DNA of 64,000 bases. Origin: Tardibacter chloracetimidivorans. Lineage in GTDB: Bacteria; Pseudomonadota; Alphaproteobacteria; Sphingomonadales; Sphingomonadaceae. The stretch's first letter is position 1, and each line of letters starts with the position of its first letter. The notes below the pieces were generated by a model, which saw only the letters and a list, made by a program, of their open reading frames with translations, was not told the origin of the DNA and made no database searches. This document shows, piece after piece, positions 45,065 through 53,356 of this stretch. The position numbers and the translations under genes are program-made. The DNA is taken from positions 1,227,501 to 1,291,500 of the forward strand of contig NZ_CP018221.1 in NCBI RefSeq assembly GCF_001890385.1. Direction: 5' to 3'.

Positions 45065-45834
45065 GCGAAACCAAGCGCGACGGTGATCACGAGATTGGCG
45101 ACGGTTCCAAGCGCCGCGGTCAACACCAGCGTGAAGAGCAGGCCCAGCGACTCGACGCCGATCAAACGGCCCAGCAGCATGAACACGCCGCCCACCGCCG
45201 TGCCGAGTGCAAGCTGGAGGAAGAGATAAAGGAAGGTCGCAACCAGGATCAGCGCCAGGATCGGCACTGCGCTTCCCGAAGTGAGGCGGAAGGCGCGGCG
45301 CAACGCCTCGAGCGGGGTGAGGCGCTCCAGCAGCAGCGCGGGAAACACCACGGCAAGCCGGGCGAGCGCATAGAGAATGGCCGGGCCTGCGATCACCATC
45401 CCGATCACTGCAAGCCGGGTCATCGCCGCCGTGTCGCCGGCCTGCGCCGCGCCGCCCGCGAACAACATCGCGATCAACTGCCCCACGATCAGAAAGGCGC
45501 ACACCACCGACAGGATCGCGAACTGCACGCCGATGGCGGGCGCAAGGGCGCGCATCGCGCCGTTCAGCGCTTCCCGAACGGTCGGCTTGTGCGGATCGAG
45601 CACCATCAGCAGGACCGTGAGCTGACCGATCGTCTGAAACAGCAGCATGACGCCGATCGGCAGCAATATGCCGAGGTCCAGCGATCCCACCGGCCCAGCG
45701 GGCATCAGGCGGGCCATGATGACGGAGGGCAGGAAGAAGAACACGCCCCCCACCGGCAGCAGGACCGTCAGATTCTCGCGCAGGCAGGCGGCGGTCCGGT
45801 CCCACAGGGCGGAGGGGCGAAGCCGTTGTGTCAT
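45040..45834 (-). CDS. Multi-pass membrane protein, about six helices
   Basis: 264 aa from the ATG of 'TQRLRPSALWDRTAACLREN'; an upstream ATG would add 15 charged residues. Hydrophobic helices include 'LTVLLPVGGVFFFLPSVIMA', 'ILLPIGVMLLFQTIGQLTVL', 'LAVIGMVIAGPAILYALARL' and 'AVPILALILVATFLYLFLQL'. The pattern 'ALLLERLTPLEALRRAFRL' is shared with the membrane domains of glycerophosphoryl-diester-phosphodiesterase-like proteins. No catalytic domain is attached. Function unknown. Confidence 0.75.
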   Translation of the reverse strand: MTQRLRPSALWDRTAACLRENLTVLLPVGGVFFFLPSVIMARLMPAGPVGSLDLGILLPIGVMLLFQTIGQLTVLLMVLDPHKPTVREALNGAMRALAPAIGVQFAILSVVCAFLIVGQLIAMLFAGGAAQAGDTAAMTRLAVIGMVIAGPAILYALARLAVVFPALLLERLTPLEALRRAFRLTSGSAVPILALILVATFLYLFLQLALGTAVGGVFMLLGRLIGVESLGLLFTLVLTAALGTVANLVITVALGFAYRELART

Positions 45835-45954
45835 TCGCCGGTCATCCTTGGCGTCTGCTGTCGTCGGAATATCGGGCACGACTTCTGTCGAGAAGTTTTA
45901 CATCATGATCGCCGCAGCAATTCGATTTCCTGCAAAAATCCGGATAATTCAGTG

Positions 45955-46057
45955 TCTTCATATAAGCCCAATGCGATGGCACGTTTATTGCTGCCTGTTG
46001 CTCGTCTGGTCTGCCCGTTTCGTGCGGGGAGGGTCCGGGAAACCGGGCCCTTTTTTT
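45955..46057 (+). ncRNA. Candidate small RNA ending at a strong terminator
   Basis: A textbook terminator at 46031-46057 faces rightward, yet no plus-strand gene lies in front of it; the nearest ends at 45064 and minus genes flank both sides. Upstream are a possible -10 box (GATAAT, 45943-45948) and a second hairpin (CCCG-TTTCGTG-CGGG, about 46012-46026). This implies a transcript of about 100 nt. Short frames in it are not convincing. The 5' end is a guess. Confidence 0.45.
46031..46057 (+). terminator. Free-standing rho-independent terminator
   Basis: GGGTCCGG (46031-46038) pairs with CCGGGCCC (46043-46050) with one G-U, loop GAAA, followed by seven T (46051-46057). It directly abuts the stop codon of the minus-strand DUF389 gene and has no T-run in the other direction. 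Confidence 0.85.
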
Positions 46058-47644
46058 CTACCTCACCCTGATCTCCACGCTACGCGGCAAACCGGCGAGC
46101 AGTTCCTCTTCGTCGCGCACGATCACCGTTGCAAGCACCGTATTGCGTTCCGACGACGCGCGCAGGAACCGCGCCACCTCTTCCGCCCGGCGGTCGGCAA
46201 TGCGCAGATTGGCGTTCCGGCTCCCCGTGGCGAAATCAGGATAGCTGACGAGATCGACCGGAGGGTGATCCATCCGCGTCATCATCCACTGGAGGAGCGA
46301 CAGGGCGGCCGGATCGGCCTCGGTGCTGCCATTCTCGAACCGCACCGCAAGGCGCGTGCCCGAAGCGGGTATGATCTTCACTGCAAAGCCGGGCTCGGCG
46401 AGCGCGAGATCGCGTTCCAGCTCGCGCCATTCGGCAATGGTGCGGTCTGTCCCGGTTGGCCGCAACAGCACTTCGCGGCTGTCGAGGTTCACCTTTATGT
46501 CGGCAATGCTGATGCCGGAGCGGCTGGCGATGCGCCGCGCCACCTGCCTGTCGATCGTTTCGGTGCGCTGCGTCGCGGAGGCGCGAAGAACCGGCTCTGC
46601 ACCGGCCGCGATCACCACCTGTTCGACCGCGACCTCGGCGGGCGCATCGAGCCTCCGGGCGATTTCATCGCGAAGCTTCGCCCCCGCCTCCGGCCGATAT
46701 TTGTGAACGAAGACGATGCCCTCGACGCGCACCCCTCCATCGCTACCGGGGGTGACGGACAGCGAATTGATTCGCGCGCCCGCGCCCAGCGTGTCGAGCA
46801 AGGCGGCCTGCACGGCAAAGCTGCGCTGGCCGTCGCGCGCCAGATCCCGGAGCGTAATGCCGAGCGGTATCGACAGCAGAAGGAAGGTCGAAGCGAGGAC
46901 GCCCAGCTGCCACAGCGACTGGCGCGGACTGTTCTGACTGCCAAACCCATAGCAGCGGGCGACAATCGCGATGGTGAGGGCGATCGCCAGCAGATTGGTC
47001 ATGAACAGCCAGGATGCGCCGAGGAAGATCGGCCAGTCGCGAGTCGATAGGCCGAAGCCGACGACCGCCAGCGGCGGCATCAGGGCGGTGGCGATGGCAA
47101 CGCCGACGAGCGTGTCGGACTTGCGCCGCACCGTGGCATAGCCGCCTGCCGCCGCCGAAAAGACCGCCACCAGCAGGTCCAGCAACGTGGGGCGGGTGCG
47201 GGCCATGATCTCGGTCGTGGCCTGGGCAAGCGGCGACAGCGCGACGATGATCGCCGAGAGCCCCACCGCGAGGACCGCGCCTACGGCAATCGTCTTGAGC
47301 GAATGCCGGAGCTGGCGCTGGTCGAAGACGGCGAAGGAAAAGCCGAACTCGACGATAGGCCCCATCAGCGGCGACACGAGCATCGCGCCGATGACGACGG
47401 CCGGCGACGACTGGAGCAGGCCGAGGATGGCGATCCCGGCCGACGCGATCGTCATCAATATATAGCGGTGCGTGAGGCCACCGGTGTCGCGAACCGCGAC
47501 AATGACGCCGGCATGGTCGACCGTTTCCACCACCCGGTCGCGCCAGCGCCGCCTGATCAGTCTTATCCAGGCGGGCGCGCGCGCCCAATAGCGCTCAACC
47601 CTGGCGTTCCAGGACTGGACCTCCAAATCCCCCGCCCCCCGCAT
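46058..47644 (-). CDS. DUF389 membrane protein with long C-terminal soluble extension
   Basis: 528 aa. Residues about 60-290 hold the DUF389 membrane core ('SSPAVVIGAMLVSPLMGPIV', 'LVGVAIATALMPPLAVVGFG', 'SWLFMTNLLAIALTIAIV'). After about residue 300 comes a soluble part with BON-like strands, ending in 'NANLRIADRRAEEVARFLRA', which resembles the OmpA/MotB peptidoglycan-binding motif. DUF389 proteins lack a defined function. The ATG overlaps the stop of grxD (TGATG), so the two are coupled. Confidence 0.8.
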   Translation of the reverse strand: MRGAGDLEVQSWNARVERYWARAPAWIRLIRRRWRDRVVETVDHAGVIVAVRDTGGLTHRYILMTIASAGIAILGLLQSSPAVVIGAMLVSPLMGPIVEFGFSFAVFDQRQLRHSLKTIAVGAVLAVGLSAIIVALSPLAQATTEIMARTRPTLLDLLVAVFSAAAGGYATVRRKSDTLVGVAIATALMPPLAVVGFGLSTRDWPIFLGASWLFMTNLLAIALTIAIVARCYGFGSQNSPRQSLWQLGVLASTFLLLSIPLGITLRDLARDGQRSFAVQAALLDTLGAGARINSLSVTPGSDGGVRVEGIVFVHKYRPEAGAKLRDEIARRLDAPAEVAVEQVVIAAGAEPVLRASATQRTETIDRQVARRIASRSGISIADIKVNLDSREVLLRPTGTDRTIAEWRELERDLALAEPGFAVKIIPASGTRLAVRFENGSTEADPAALSLLQWMMTRMDHPPVDLVSYPDFATGSRNANLRIADRRAEEVARFLRASSERNTVLATVIVRDEEELLAGLPRSVEIRVR

Positions 47645-47979
47645 CAGGCGGCTGAGCGCGCAACACCTTTCTCTTCCATCAGCGTATGCAGCTCACCGGC
47701 CTCGAACATTTCCATCATGATGTCCGACCCGCCGACGAACTCCCCCTTCACATAGAGCTGGGGAATGGTGGGCCAGTCGGAGAACACCTTGATTCCGTTG
47801 CGGATCGCGGCGTCCTGGAGAACGTCCACCGTGTCGTAATCGACGCCCAGGTGATCAAGGATCGCGATGGCGCGGCTGGAAAAGCCGCACTGCGGGAACA
47901 GCGGCGTGCCTTTCATGAACAGCAGCACGTCCGAGCTGTCCACCGCTTCCCGAATCCGCTGATGAATGTCGTCCGTCAT
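47644..47979 (-). CDS. grxD: Monothiol glutaredoxin, Grx4 type
   Basis: 111 aa from the ATG of 'TDDIHQRIREAVDSSDVLLF'. The active site is CGFS in 'LFPQCGFSSRAIAIL'; glutathione contacts are 'WPTIPQLYVKGEFVGGSDIM'. CGFS glutaredoxins carry 2Fe-2S clusters and partner BolA proteins, and bolA lies 11 bp upstream. Role: iron-sulfur delivery and iron homeostasis. Confidence 0.95.
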   Translation of the reverse strand: MTDDIHQRIREAVDSSDVLLFMKGTPLFPQCGFSSRAIAILDHLGVDYDTVDVLQDAAIRNGIKVFSDWPTIPQLYVKGEFVGGSDIMMEMFEAGELHTLMEEKGVARSAA

Positions 47980-47990
47980 GTTCCTGTCCT

Positions 47991-48224
47991 TCAATCTTCG
48001 GCCGCAGTGGTCAGCTGAAGCGCGTGCAGCGCCCCGCCCATGCGGCCGCCCAGTGCGCCATAAACCAGCTGGTGCTGCTTGATGCGGGGCAGCCCCCGAA
48101 AAGAGGCGCTCACCACGCGGGCGGCATAATGGTCGCCGTCGCCCGCCAGATCGGTGATTTCCACCCGCGCGTCGGGAATCCCCTCGCGGATCAGCCGTTC
48201 TATGTCTTCGGCAGCCATCGCCAT
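47991..48224 (-). CDS. bolA: BolA family protein
   Basis: 77 aa, with the BolA fold pattern 'ARVEITDLAGDGDHYAARVV' and 'LPRIKQHQLVYGALGGRMGG' (conserved histidine region). BolA forms a cluster-bridged heterodimer with Grx4, encoded directly downstream. The short form (BolA2/YrbA-like) fits the length. Confidence 0.92.
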   Translation of the reverse strand: MAMAAEDIERLIREGIPDARVEITDLAGDGDHYAARVVSASFRGLPRIKQHQLVYGALGGRMGGALHALQLTTAAED

Positions 48225-48235
48225 CGGATCAGCCC

Positions 48236-48559
48236 CTATTTCGACTCGAGGAGCTGACGGCGCGCCTCCACCGTCTTTTCCTCAAGCGCGCGGCGGACCG
48301 CATGGTCGGTGACATCGATCCCGGCCGCCGTCAGATCGCCCACCAGCTTGCGAATCACGTCGTCGTCGCCCGCTTCCTCGAAATCGGCCTGAACCACGGC
48401 CTTGGCATAGGCGTCGGCCTCTTCGGGGGTGAGCTTCATCTGTTCTGCAGCCCAGAGCCCCAGCAGACGGTTGCGACGCGCGGCGATGCGAAAAGCGGTT
48501 TCCGCGTCATACGCGAACTTATCCTCAAATGCCTTTTCGCGATTGTCGAACGTGGTCAT
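48236..48559 (-). CDS. DUF1476 protein, ATPase inhibitor zeta-subunit type
   Basis: 107 aa from the ATG of 'TTFDNREKAFEDKFAYDAET'. This N-terminal motif ('F..RE.AFE.KFA.D.E..F') and the downstream 'LLGLWAAEQMKLTPEEADAY' define DUF1476. The family includes the zeta subunit that inhibits F1-ATPase in Paracoccus and other alphaproteobacteria. It is a soluble, helical protein. The 233 bp to purC (divergent) hold both promoters and no gene I can support. Confidence 0.88.
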   Translation of the reverse strand: MTTFDNREKAFEDKFAYDAETAFRIAARRNRLLGLWAAEQMKLTPEEADAYAKAVVQADFEEAGDDDVIRKLVGDLTAAGIDVTDHAVRRALEEKTVEARRQLLESK

Positions 48560-48792
48560 GCTGCCGCCCTTAAGTTGAAACCCGTGGCCCGAGATAAGCA
48601 CGGCACGCCGCAAGCGCAACGGCAAGGGACGCGAAAAGGGCCGGATTGCCAGCGGGGCGCCGCTCATGTATAGGCTCCGGCCGTCCGCCTCGGCTGCGCG
48701 TCAGATTCGACGCCGCGTCCGGGGCGTGCTTATTTTTTGAGCATTTTCGCCGAGACCGGCGCGGGCCGTGTCCGGGTGAGGAGCTGAAGCTG

Positions 48793-49575
48793 ATGTCGCG
48801 CCGCCGCCAGATCTATGAAGGCAAAGCCAAGATCCTGTATGAAGGCCCCGAGCCCGGGACGCTGATCCAGTATTTCAAGGACGACGCGACCGCCTTCAAC
48901 GCACAGAAAAAAGGGACGATTTCCGGCAAGGGCGTGCTCAACAACCGGATTTCGGAGCATATTTTCACGCTGCTCGGCGGCATCGGCGTGCCCACCCACT
49001 TCATCCGCCGTCTCAACATGCGCGAGCAGCTTGTCCGGCAGGTGGAGATCATTCCGCTTGAAGTCGTCATCCGCAATGTCGCGGCCGGTTCGCTGTGCAA
49101 GCGGCTGGGCGTGGAGGAAGGCTCCGTCCTCCCTCGCACCATCCTTGAATATTATTACAAGGACGACGCCCTGGGCGATCCGCTGGTTACGGACGAGCAC
49201 ATCGCCTGCTTCGGCTGGGCGAGCCAGGAAGAACTGCACGACCTCGCGGACCTGGCGATTCGGATCAACGACTTCCTTTCGGGCCTTTTCGCCGGGATCG
49301 GCATAAGGTTGGTCGATTTCAAGCTGGAGTTCGGCCGGGCCTGGGACGGCGAGTTCGCCCGCATCCTGCTGGCCGACGAGATCAGCCCCGACGGCTGCCG
49401 CCTGTGGGACATGAAATCGAACGAAAAGCTGGACAAGGACCGCTTCCGCCTGGACCTGGGCGGCGAGGTGGAAGCCTATCAGGAAATCGCGCGGCGGCTG
49501 GGTCTCCTGCCCGAAGGCAGCGTTTCAACCGTGCTTGATCTTGAAAAGCATCGGCGGCAGCGCAACGGCGAATAA
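48793..49575 (+). CDS. purC: Phosphoribosylaminoimidazole-succinocarboxamide synthase
   Basis: 260 aa from an ATG close behind GAGGAG. Motifs: '[20 protein letters not shown]' (ATP region), '[20 protein letters not shown]', '[20 protein letters not shown]' and '[20 protein letters not shown]'. It joins aspartate to CAIR in purine synthesis. It leads a group with purS, purQ and purL on the same strand. Confidence 0.96.
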   Translation: MSRRRQIYEGKAKILYEGPEPGTLIQYFKDDATAFNAQKKGTISGKGVLNNRISEHIFTLLGGIGVPTHFIRRLNMREQLVRQVEIIPLEVVIRNVAAGSLCKRLGVEEGSVLPRTILEYYYKDDALGDPLVTDEHIACFGWASQEELHDLADLAIRINDFLSGLFAGIGIRLVDFKLEFGRAWDGEFARILLADEISPDGCRLWDMKSNEKLDKDRFRLDLGGEVEAYQEIARRLGLLPEGSVSTVLDLEKHRRQRNGE

Positions 49576-49598
49576 GGGCAGCTGTGGGGAAGCGCGCC

Positions 49599-49778
49599 TC
49601 AGCGCTGGCGGCTTGCGCCCCAGCCGAACAGCACCCCGAACATGAAGGCGGCGACAAGCGCAACCTGAACATGGTTGCGATAGTCCACCCATCCCCCGAA
49701 TTCAGGGCCGAACCACATCAGTCCGGCCAGCAGAAGAACCGCGAATGGCGCCATAGTCCCAGTAACTTTCCGTTGCAT
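49599..49778 (-). CDS. Small membrane protein (59 aa)
   Basis: The product 'MQRKVTGTMAPFAVLLLAGL...' has two hydrophobic helices ('APFAVLLLAGLMWFGPEF' and 'VQVALVAAFMFGVLFGWG') and a short basic tail. A start at the second ATG (49754, 51 aa) is equally possible, and neither has a strong Shine-Dalgarno sequence. It lies antisense between purC and purS. Small two-pass proteins of this kind recur in alphaproteobacteria; no function known. Confidence 0.5.
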   Translation of the reverse strand: MQRKVTGTMAPFAVLLLAGLMWFGPEFGGWVDYRNHVQVALVAAFMFGVLFGWGASRQR

Positions 49779-49942
49779 CCGGCAAGGGGCGCTCCCACAC
49801 CCCCGCCGTGGTCGTAACCATTGCGCAACAAGGTTAAACAAGCGTCAATAAAACCGGCGCTGCCGCTGCGGCTTCACCCTTGCCCCAGATGAAGCGAACG
49901 CCCATAGAGGCCCCAAAATCGAAGGACGGAGACATTCCGGAA

Positions 49943-50173
49943 ATGAAGGCTCGCGTAACCATCACCCTCAAGCCGGGCGTGCTCGACCCGCAGGGCAAGG
50001 CCATTGAACACGCGCTGGACAATCTGGGCTTTTCAGGCGTGGAGGCGGCGCGGGCGGGCAAGGTCATCGAGCTTGACCTGGCCGACGGCACCAGCGACGC
50101 GGACATCGATGCGATGTGCCGCAAGCTGCTCGCCAACACGGTCATTGAAAACTACCGGATCGAGAGGCTTTAG
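49943..50173 (+). CDS. purS: Phosphoribosylformylglycinamidine synthase subunit PurS
   Basis: 76 aa, starting '[20 protein letters not shown]'. The pattern '[20 protein letters not shown]' and '[14 protein letters not shown]' is standard PurS. It bridges PurQ and PurL in the three-part FGAM synthase. The longer in-frame upstream sequence is not needed. purQ follows after 8 bp. Confidence 0.94.
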   Translation: MKARVTITLKPGVLDPQGKAIEHALDNLGFSGVEAARAGKVIELDLADGTSDADIDAMCRKLLANTVIENYRIERL

Positions 50174-50181
50174 TCGGGATC

Positions 50182-50847
50182 ATGAAGAGCGCGGTCATAG
50201 TCTTTCCGGGTTCCAACTGCGACCGCGACATGGCGGTGGCGCTGCGGGACATCTCCGGCAATGCGCCGGCGATGGTGTGGCACCGCGAGACCGCTTTGCC
50301 TGACGGCCTGGACCTGATCGCCCTGCCCGGCGGCTTTTCCTATGGCGATTATCTGCGTTCAGGGGCCATGGCCGCGCGCAGCCCGATCATGCAGGCGGTC
50401 GTCGATGCAGCCGACAGGGGCGTGGCCGTGCTTGGCGTCTGCAACGGCTTTCAGGTGCTGACCGAGGCGGGCCTGCTGCCCGGCGCGCTGATGCGCAACG
50501 CGGGACTGAACTTCGTCTGCCGCGACGTGGCGCTGACAGTCGGCACCAGCCAGAGCGCATTCACCAGCCGCTATGACGAGGGCGAGACGATCAGGGTTCC
50601 CGTCGCCCACCACGATGGCAATTATTTCGCCGATGACGAAACGCTGGACCGGCTGGAGGGGGAAGGCCGCATCGCCTTCCGCTATGCCGAAGACGTCAAC
50701 GGATCGCGTCGGTCGATCGCAGGCGTGCTGAACGACAGCGGCAATGTGCTTGGCATGATGCCGCACCCCGAGCGCCTGATCGAAGACGCTCAGGGAGGTG
50801 ACGACGGCCGCAGGCTGTTCGAAGGGCTGATATCCGCATTGAATTAG
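50182..50847 (+). CDS. purQ: Phosphoribosylformylglycinamidine synthase subunit PurQ
   Basis: 221 aa class I glutamine amidotransferase. '[19 protein letters not shown]' opens the protein; the nucleophilic cysteine is in '[20 protein letters not shown]', and the His/Glu pair is in '[16 protein letters not shown]'. It provides ammonia to PurL. Separated from purL by four other genes, three of them on the opposite strand. Confidence 0.96.
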   Translation: MKSAVIVFPGSNCDRDMAVALRDISGNAPAMVWHRETALPDGLDLIALPGGFSYGDYLRSGAMAARSPIMQAVVDAADRGVAVLGVCNGFQVLTEAGLLPGALMRNAGLNFVCRDVALTVGTSQSAFTSRYDEGETIRVPVAHHDGNYFADDETLDRLEGEGRIAFRYAEDVNGSRRSIAGVLNDSGNVLGMMPHPERLIEDAQGGDDGRRLFEGLISALN

Positions 50848-50860
50848 CAGGAGAGGGGCA

Positions 50861-51286
50861 ATGGCGATAACCGGCGGATGCCTGTGCGGGGCTGTGCGCT
50901 ACAGTATCGCCGCTTCAAAGCCTCTGGTGACGCGCCAGTGCTGGTGCCGCCTGTGCCAGTATCTGGGGGGCGGCAGTTCCACCGTAAACTCGGGATTTCA
51001 AAGCGCCGACTTCACCGTGACGGGTGAATTGGCGCGGCACGAGACCGTCGCCGACAGCGGCAATCCGATGGTTCGCAGCTTTTGCCCCGCATGCGGAACG
51101 CCGATGTTCAGCGAAACGCCGGCGCGACCGCACCTGCGCTTCATCCGGGTCGGAACGTTGGATGACACCAGCCTCGCAAAGCCGGAAATGACGATCTGGA
51201 CGGCGGAAGCGCCCGACTGGGCCTGTATCGATCCCGATGTCCCCAGGTTCGAAAGCCAGCCGCCCCCGCCCGCCGTCAGATCCTGA
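50861..51286 (+). CDS. GFA-family zinc protein
   Basis: 141 aa from an ATG with GGAGAGG upstream. Zinc-binding cysteines are in 'GGCLCGAVRY', 'RQCWCRLCQYLGG' and 'SFCPACGTPMFSE', the GFA/CENP-V fold. Members were named for glutathione-dependent formaldehyde activation, but most have no demonstrated activity. It follows purQ by 13 bp and is probably co-transcribed. Confidence 0.88.
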   Translation: MAITGGCLCGAVRYSIAASKPLVTRQCWCRLCQYLGGGSSTVNSGFQSADFTVTGELARHETVADSGNPMVRSFCPACGTPMFSETPARPHLRFIRVGTLDDTSLAKPEMTIWTAEAPDWACIDPDVPRFESQPPPPAVRS

Positions 51287-51295
51287 TACTCGCGG

Positions 51296-51844
51296 TTATT
51301 TCGCCAGTTCGGCTTCGATCGCCGAGACGATGCGCGGATCGTCGGGCGCCATGTTTGGGGCGAAGCGCGCGACGACATTGCCGTTCCGGCCGACCAGGAA
51401 CTTCTCGAAGTTCCAGAGCACTTCCGGTTCCGGCGTCGGCGTTATGCCATAGCCTTTGAGCTTTTCGCGCATGTCCTCGTCGGCCGGAGTCGCCTTGGGC
51501 TGCGCCTCGATCAACGCCGAATAGAGCGGGTGGCGACCCTCACCCGTGGCCACCAGCTTTGAAAACATCGGAAAATCGACGCCATAATTGGTGGAGCAAA
51601 AGCTCGATATCTCTTCGTTGGTGCCCGGCTCCTGCCCGGCGAAATCATTCGCGGGGAAACCGACGACCACAAGCCCCTGGCCCTTGTAGCGCGAATAAAG
51701 CGCCTGCAACGCCTCATATTGCGGCGTGAGCCCGCATTTGGAGGCGACGTTCACGACCAGCAGGACCGACCCTCGATAATCGCCAAGAGAAGCCGGTCGA
51801 CCGTCGATTGTTTTTAACGGAATGTCCTGAATCACCGACGCCAT
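51296..51844 (-). CDS. Glutathione peroxidase (cysteine type)
   Basis: 182 aa from the ATG of 'ASVIQDIPLKTIDGRPASLG'. Catalytic residues: cysteine in 'VNVASKCGLTPQYEAL', glutamine in 'VVVGFPANDFAGQEPGTNEE' and tryptophan in 'VLWNFEKFLVGR'. The family reduces peroxides with glutathione or thioredoxin. It is convergent with the GFA gene and co-directional with yhhQ and the YceI gene. Confidence 0.93.
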   Translation of the reverse strand: MASVIQDIPLKTIDGRPASLGDYRGSVLLVVNVASKCGLTPQYEALQALYSRYKGQGLVVVGFPANDFAGQEPGTNEEISSFCSTNYGVDFPMFSKLVATGEGRHPLYSALIEAQPKATPADEDMREKLKGYGITPTPEPEVLWNFEKFLVGRNGNVVARFAPNMAPDDPRIVSAIEAELAK

Positions 51845-51863
51845 GGCATTTCTCCTTGCTGTG

Positions 51864-52607
51864 TCAAACCTTCGTCGAGAAGGGCGTGAAATCGGTCGTC
51901 TCGTCATAGACGTCCAGCCCTTCGCGGTGCTTCAACCAACCCACCACCCTGTAGGTTACCGGGGTCAGCAGCACTTCCCAACCCACCTTCAGCGCATATT
52001 GGGTGAAAAGGACCGTCACCACCTGCGAGGTCGGCCAGACGCCCAGAAACGCGAGCGGGTAGAAGATCAGGCTATCCACCCCCTGCCCCACCACCGTCGA
52101 GCCGATGGTGCGGGTCCACAAATATTTGCCCCTGGTCCAGACCTTCATCCGCGCCAGCACGAAGCTGTTCGCAAGCTCGCCTGCCCAGAAGGCGGCGATC
52201 GACGCAAAGACGATGCGCGGCACCTGGCCGAACACCGATTCATAAGCGGCCTGCCCGTCCCATGTCGCGGCGGGCGGCAGCGCGACCACCACCCATGACA
52301 TCAGCGCCATGAACAGCATCGCCGCAAAGCCCACCCAGACGCAGCGGCGCGCGCGGGCATAGCCGTAGACCTCGGTCAGCACATCGCCCAGCACATAGCC
52401 GAGCGGGAAGAACAATATGCCCGCGCCGAACGGCCAGTCGCCTATGCCCGGCAGGTCGATGACCGCGACCTTGCCCGCGCCAAGCACGTTCGACAGCAGA
52501 AGGATGGTGACGAAGGCCGCCATTGCGAAATCGAAATAGCGCAACCGCGCGCCCGCGATCTGCCCGGCATCCACAGTGCGAAGCAAATCGCCGTCATTCC
52601 CCTTCAT
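51864..52607 (-). CDS. yhhQ: Queuosine precursor transporter, VUT family
   Basis: 247 aa with six or so hydrophobic helices ('ILFFPLGYVLGDVLTEVYGY', 'VWVGFAAMLFMALMSWVVVA', 'GQGVDSLIFYPLAFLG'). 'LGYVLGDVLTEVYGYARARR' is the family signature. YhhQ-type proteins import 7-cyano-7-deazaguanine or 7-aminomethyl-7-deazaguanine for tRNA queuosine. No que genes are in the window. Confidence 0.9.
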   Translation of the reverse strand: MKGNDGDLLRTVDAGQIAGARLRYFDFAMAAFVTILLLSNVLGAGKVAVIDLPGIGDWPFGAGILFFPLGYVLGDVLTEVYGYARARRCVWVGFAAMLFMALMSWVVVALPPAATWDGQAAYESVFGQVPRIVFASIAAFWAGELANSFVLARMKVWTRGKYLWTRTIGSTVVGQGVDSLIFYPLAFLGVWPTSQVVTVLFTQYALKVGWEVLLTPVTYRVVGWLKHREGLDVYDETTDFTPFSTKV

Positions 52608-52636
52608 GAGTCCTGTTTCCCCCCTTCATCCGCCCG

Positions 52637-53206
52637 TCAGGATTGCGTGCCGTCCAGGGCAAGCGCCTTTACCTTGACGGTGATCGTCACTTCCTTGCCG
52701 ACCTGATCGTTCGCCATATTATCAGCCGTGCCGATGCCCCATCTGGTGCGATCTATCACCAGCCGCCCCGCGACATCCGCGTCGCCGCCGCTTATCGCAA
52801 GCGTGAAGGGCAAGGTGACGGGCACCGCCCGCCCCCGCATCTTCAACTGCCCGTGCGCGGCATAGCGATTGTTCCCCAGCCTCTCGAACCGGCTCGCGGT
52901 GAACAGCGCTTGGGGATGGCTTGCAACGTCGAACCATTCGGCAGAGCGAAGCGTCTCGTCGACGGCCTTCTGCCCGGTGCCGACGGAGCCCAGGTCGATG
53001 GCGACGATGGCGCTCGACTGCGAAAGCCGGTCCGGGTCGAAACGTATCCGCGCGACATAGCGGGCAAAGCCGCCTTCGGCCGTCTGTCCGCCGCCGCTGA
53101 CCGAAAAGCCGATCGCGCTGGACGCGGGCTCGACCTGCCATCGGGTGATCGCGGGGGCGGCTGCGACAAGCAGAACCGCAGTCAGGCCAATCCACCAATG
53201 CCGCAT
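52637..53206 (-). CDS. YceI-family periplasmic protein
   Basis: 189 aa with a signal peptide ('[18 protein letters not shown]'). The mature part is the YceI lipocalin-like barrel: '[15 protein letters not shown]', '[20 protein letters not shown]' and '[19 protein letters not shown]', then '[20 protein letters not shown]'. Family members bind polyisoprenoids. Divergent from purL, with about 150 bp between the starts. Confidence 0.9.
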   Translation of the reverse strand: MRHWWIGLTAVLLVAAAPAITRWQVEPASSAIGFSVSGGGQTAEGGFARYVARIRFDPDRLSQSSAIVAIDLGSVGTGQKAVDETLRSAEWFDVASHPQALFTASRFERLGNNRYAAHGQLKMRGRAVPVTLPFTLAISGGDADVAGRLVIDRTRWGIGTADNMANDQVGKEVTITVKVKALALDGTQS

Positions 53207-53356
53207 GTGCAATTATCCTTTCGGGGCTTCGGCAGCCATATCGCTAACAGCCGTCGTCGCGGCTGCCAACCACGGGCGAGAAAATCAGCAATGCGACGGC
53301 GCGAACGGCGCTTCGCCCCCTTCCCTCGCGCACGGGCAGCGGCTAGGAGGCCGGGC

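Noticed and set aside
45976-46071. A short frame beginning MARLLLPVARLVC in the orphan-terminator region
   Set aside because: No ribosome binding site, and it reads through the terminator stem and T-run; a small RNA explains the region better.
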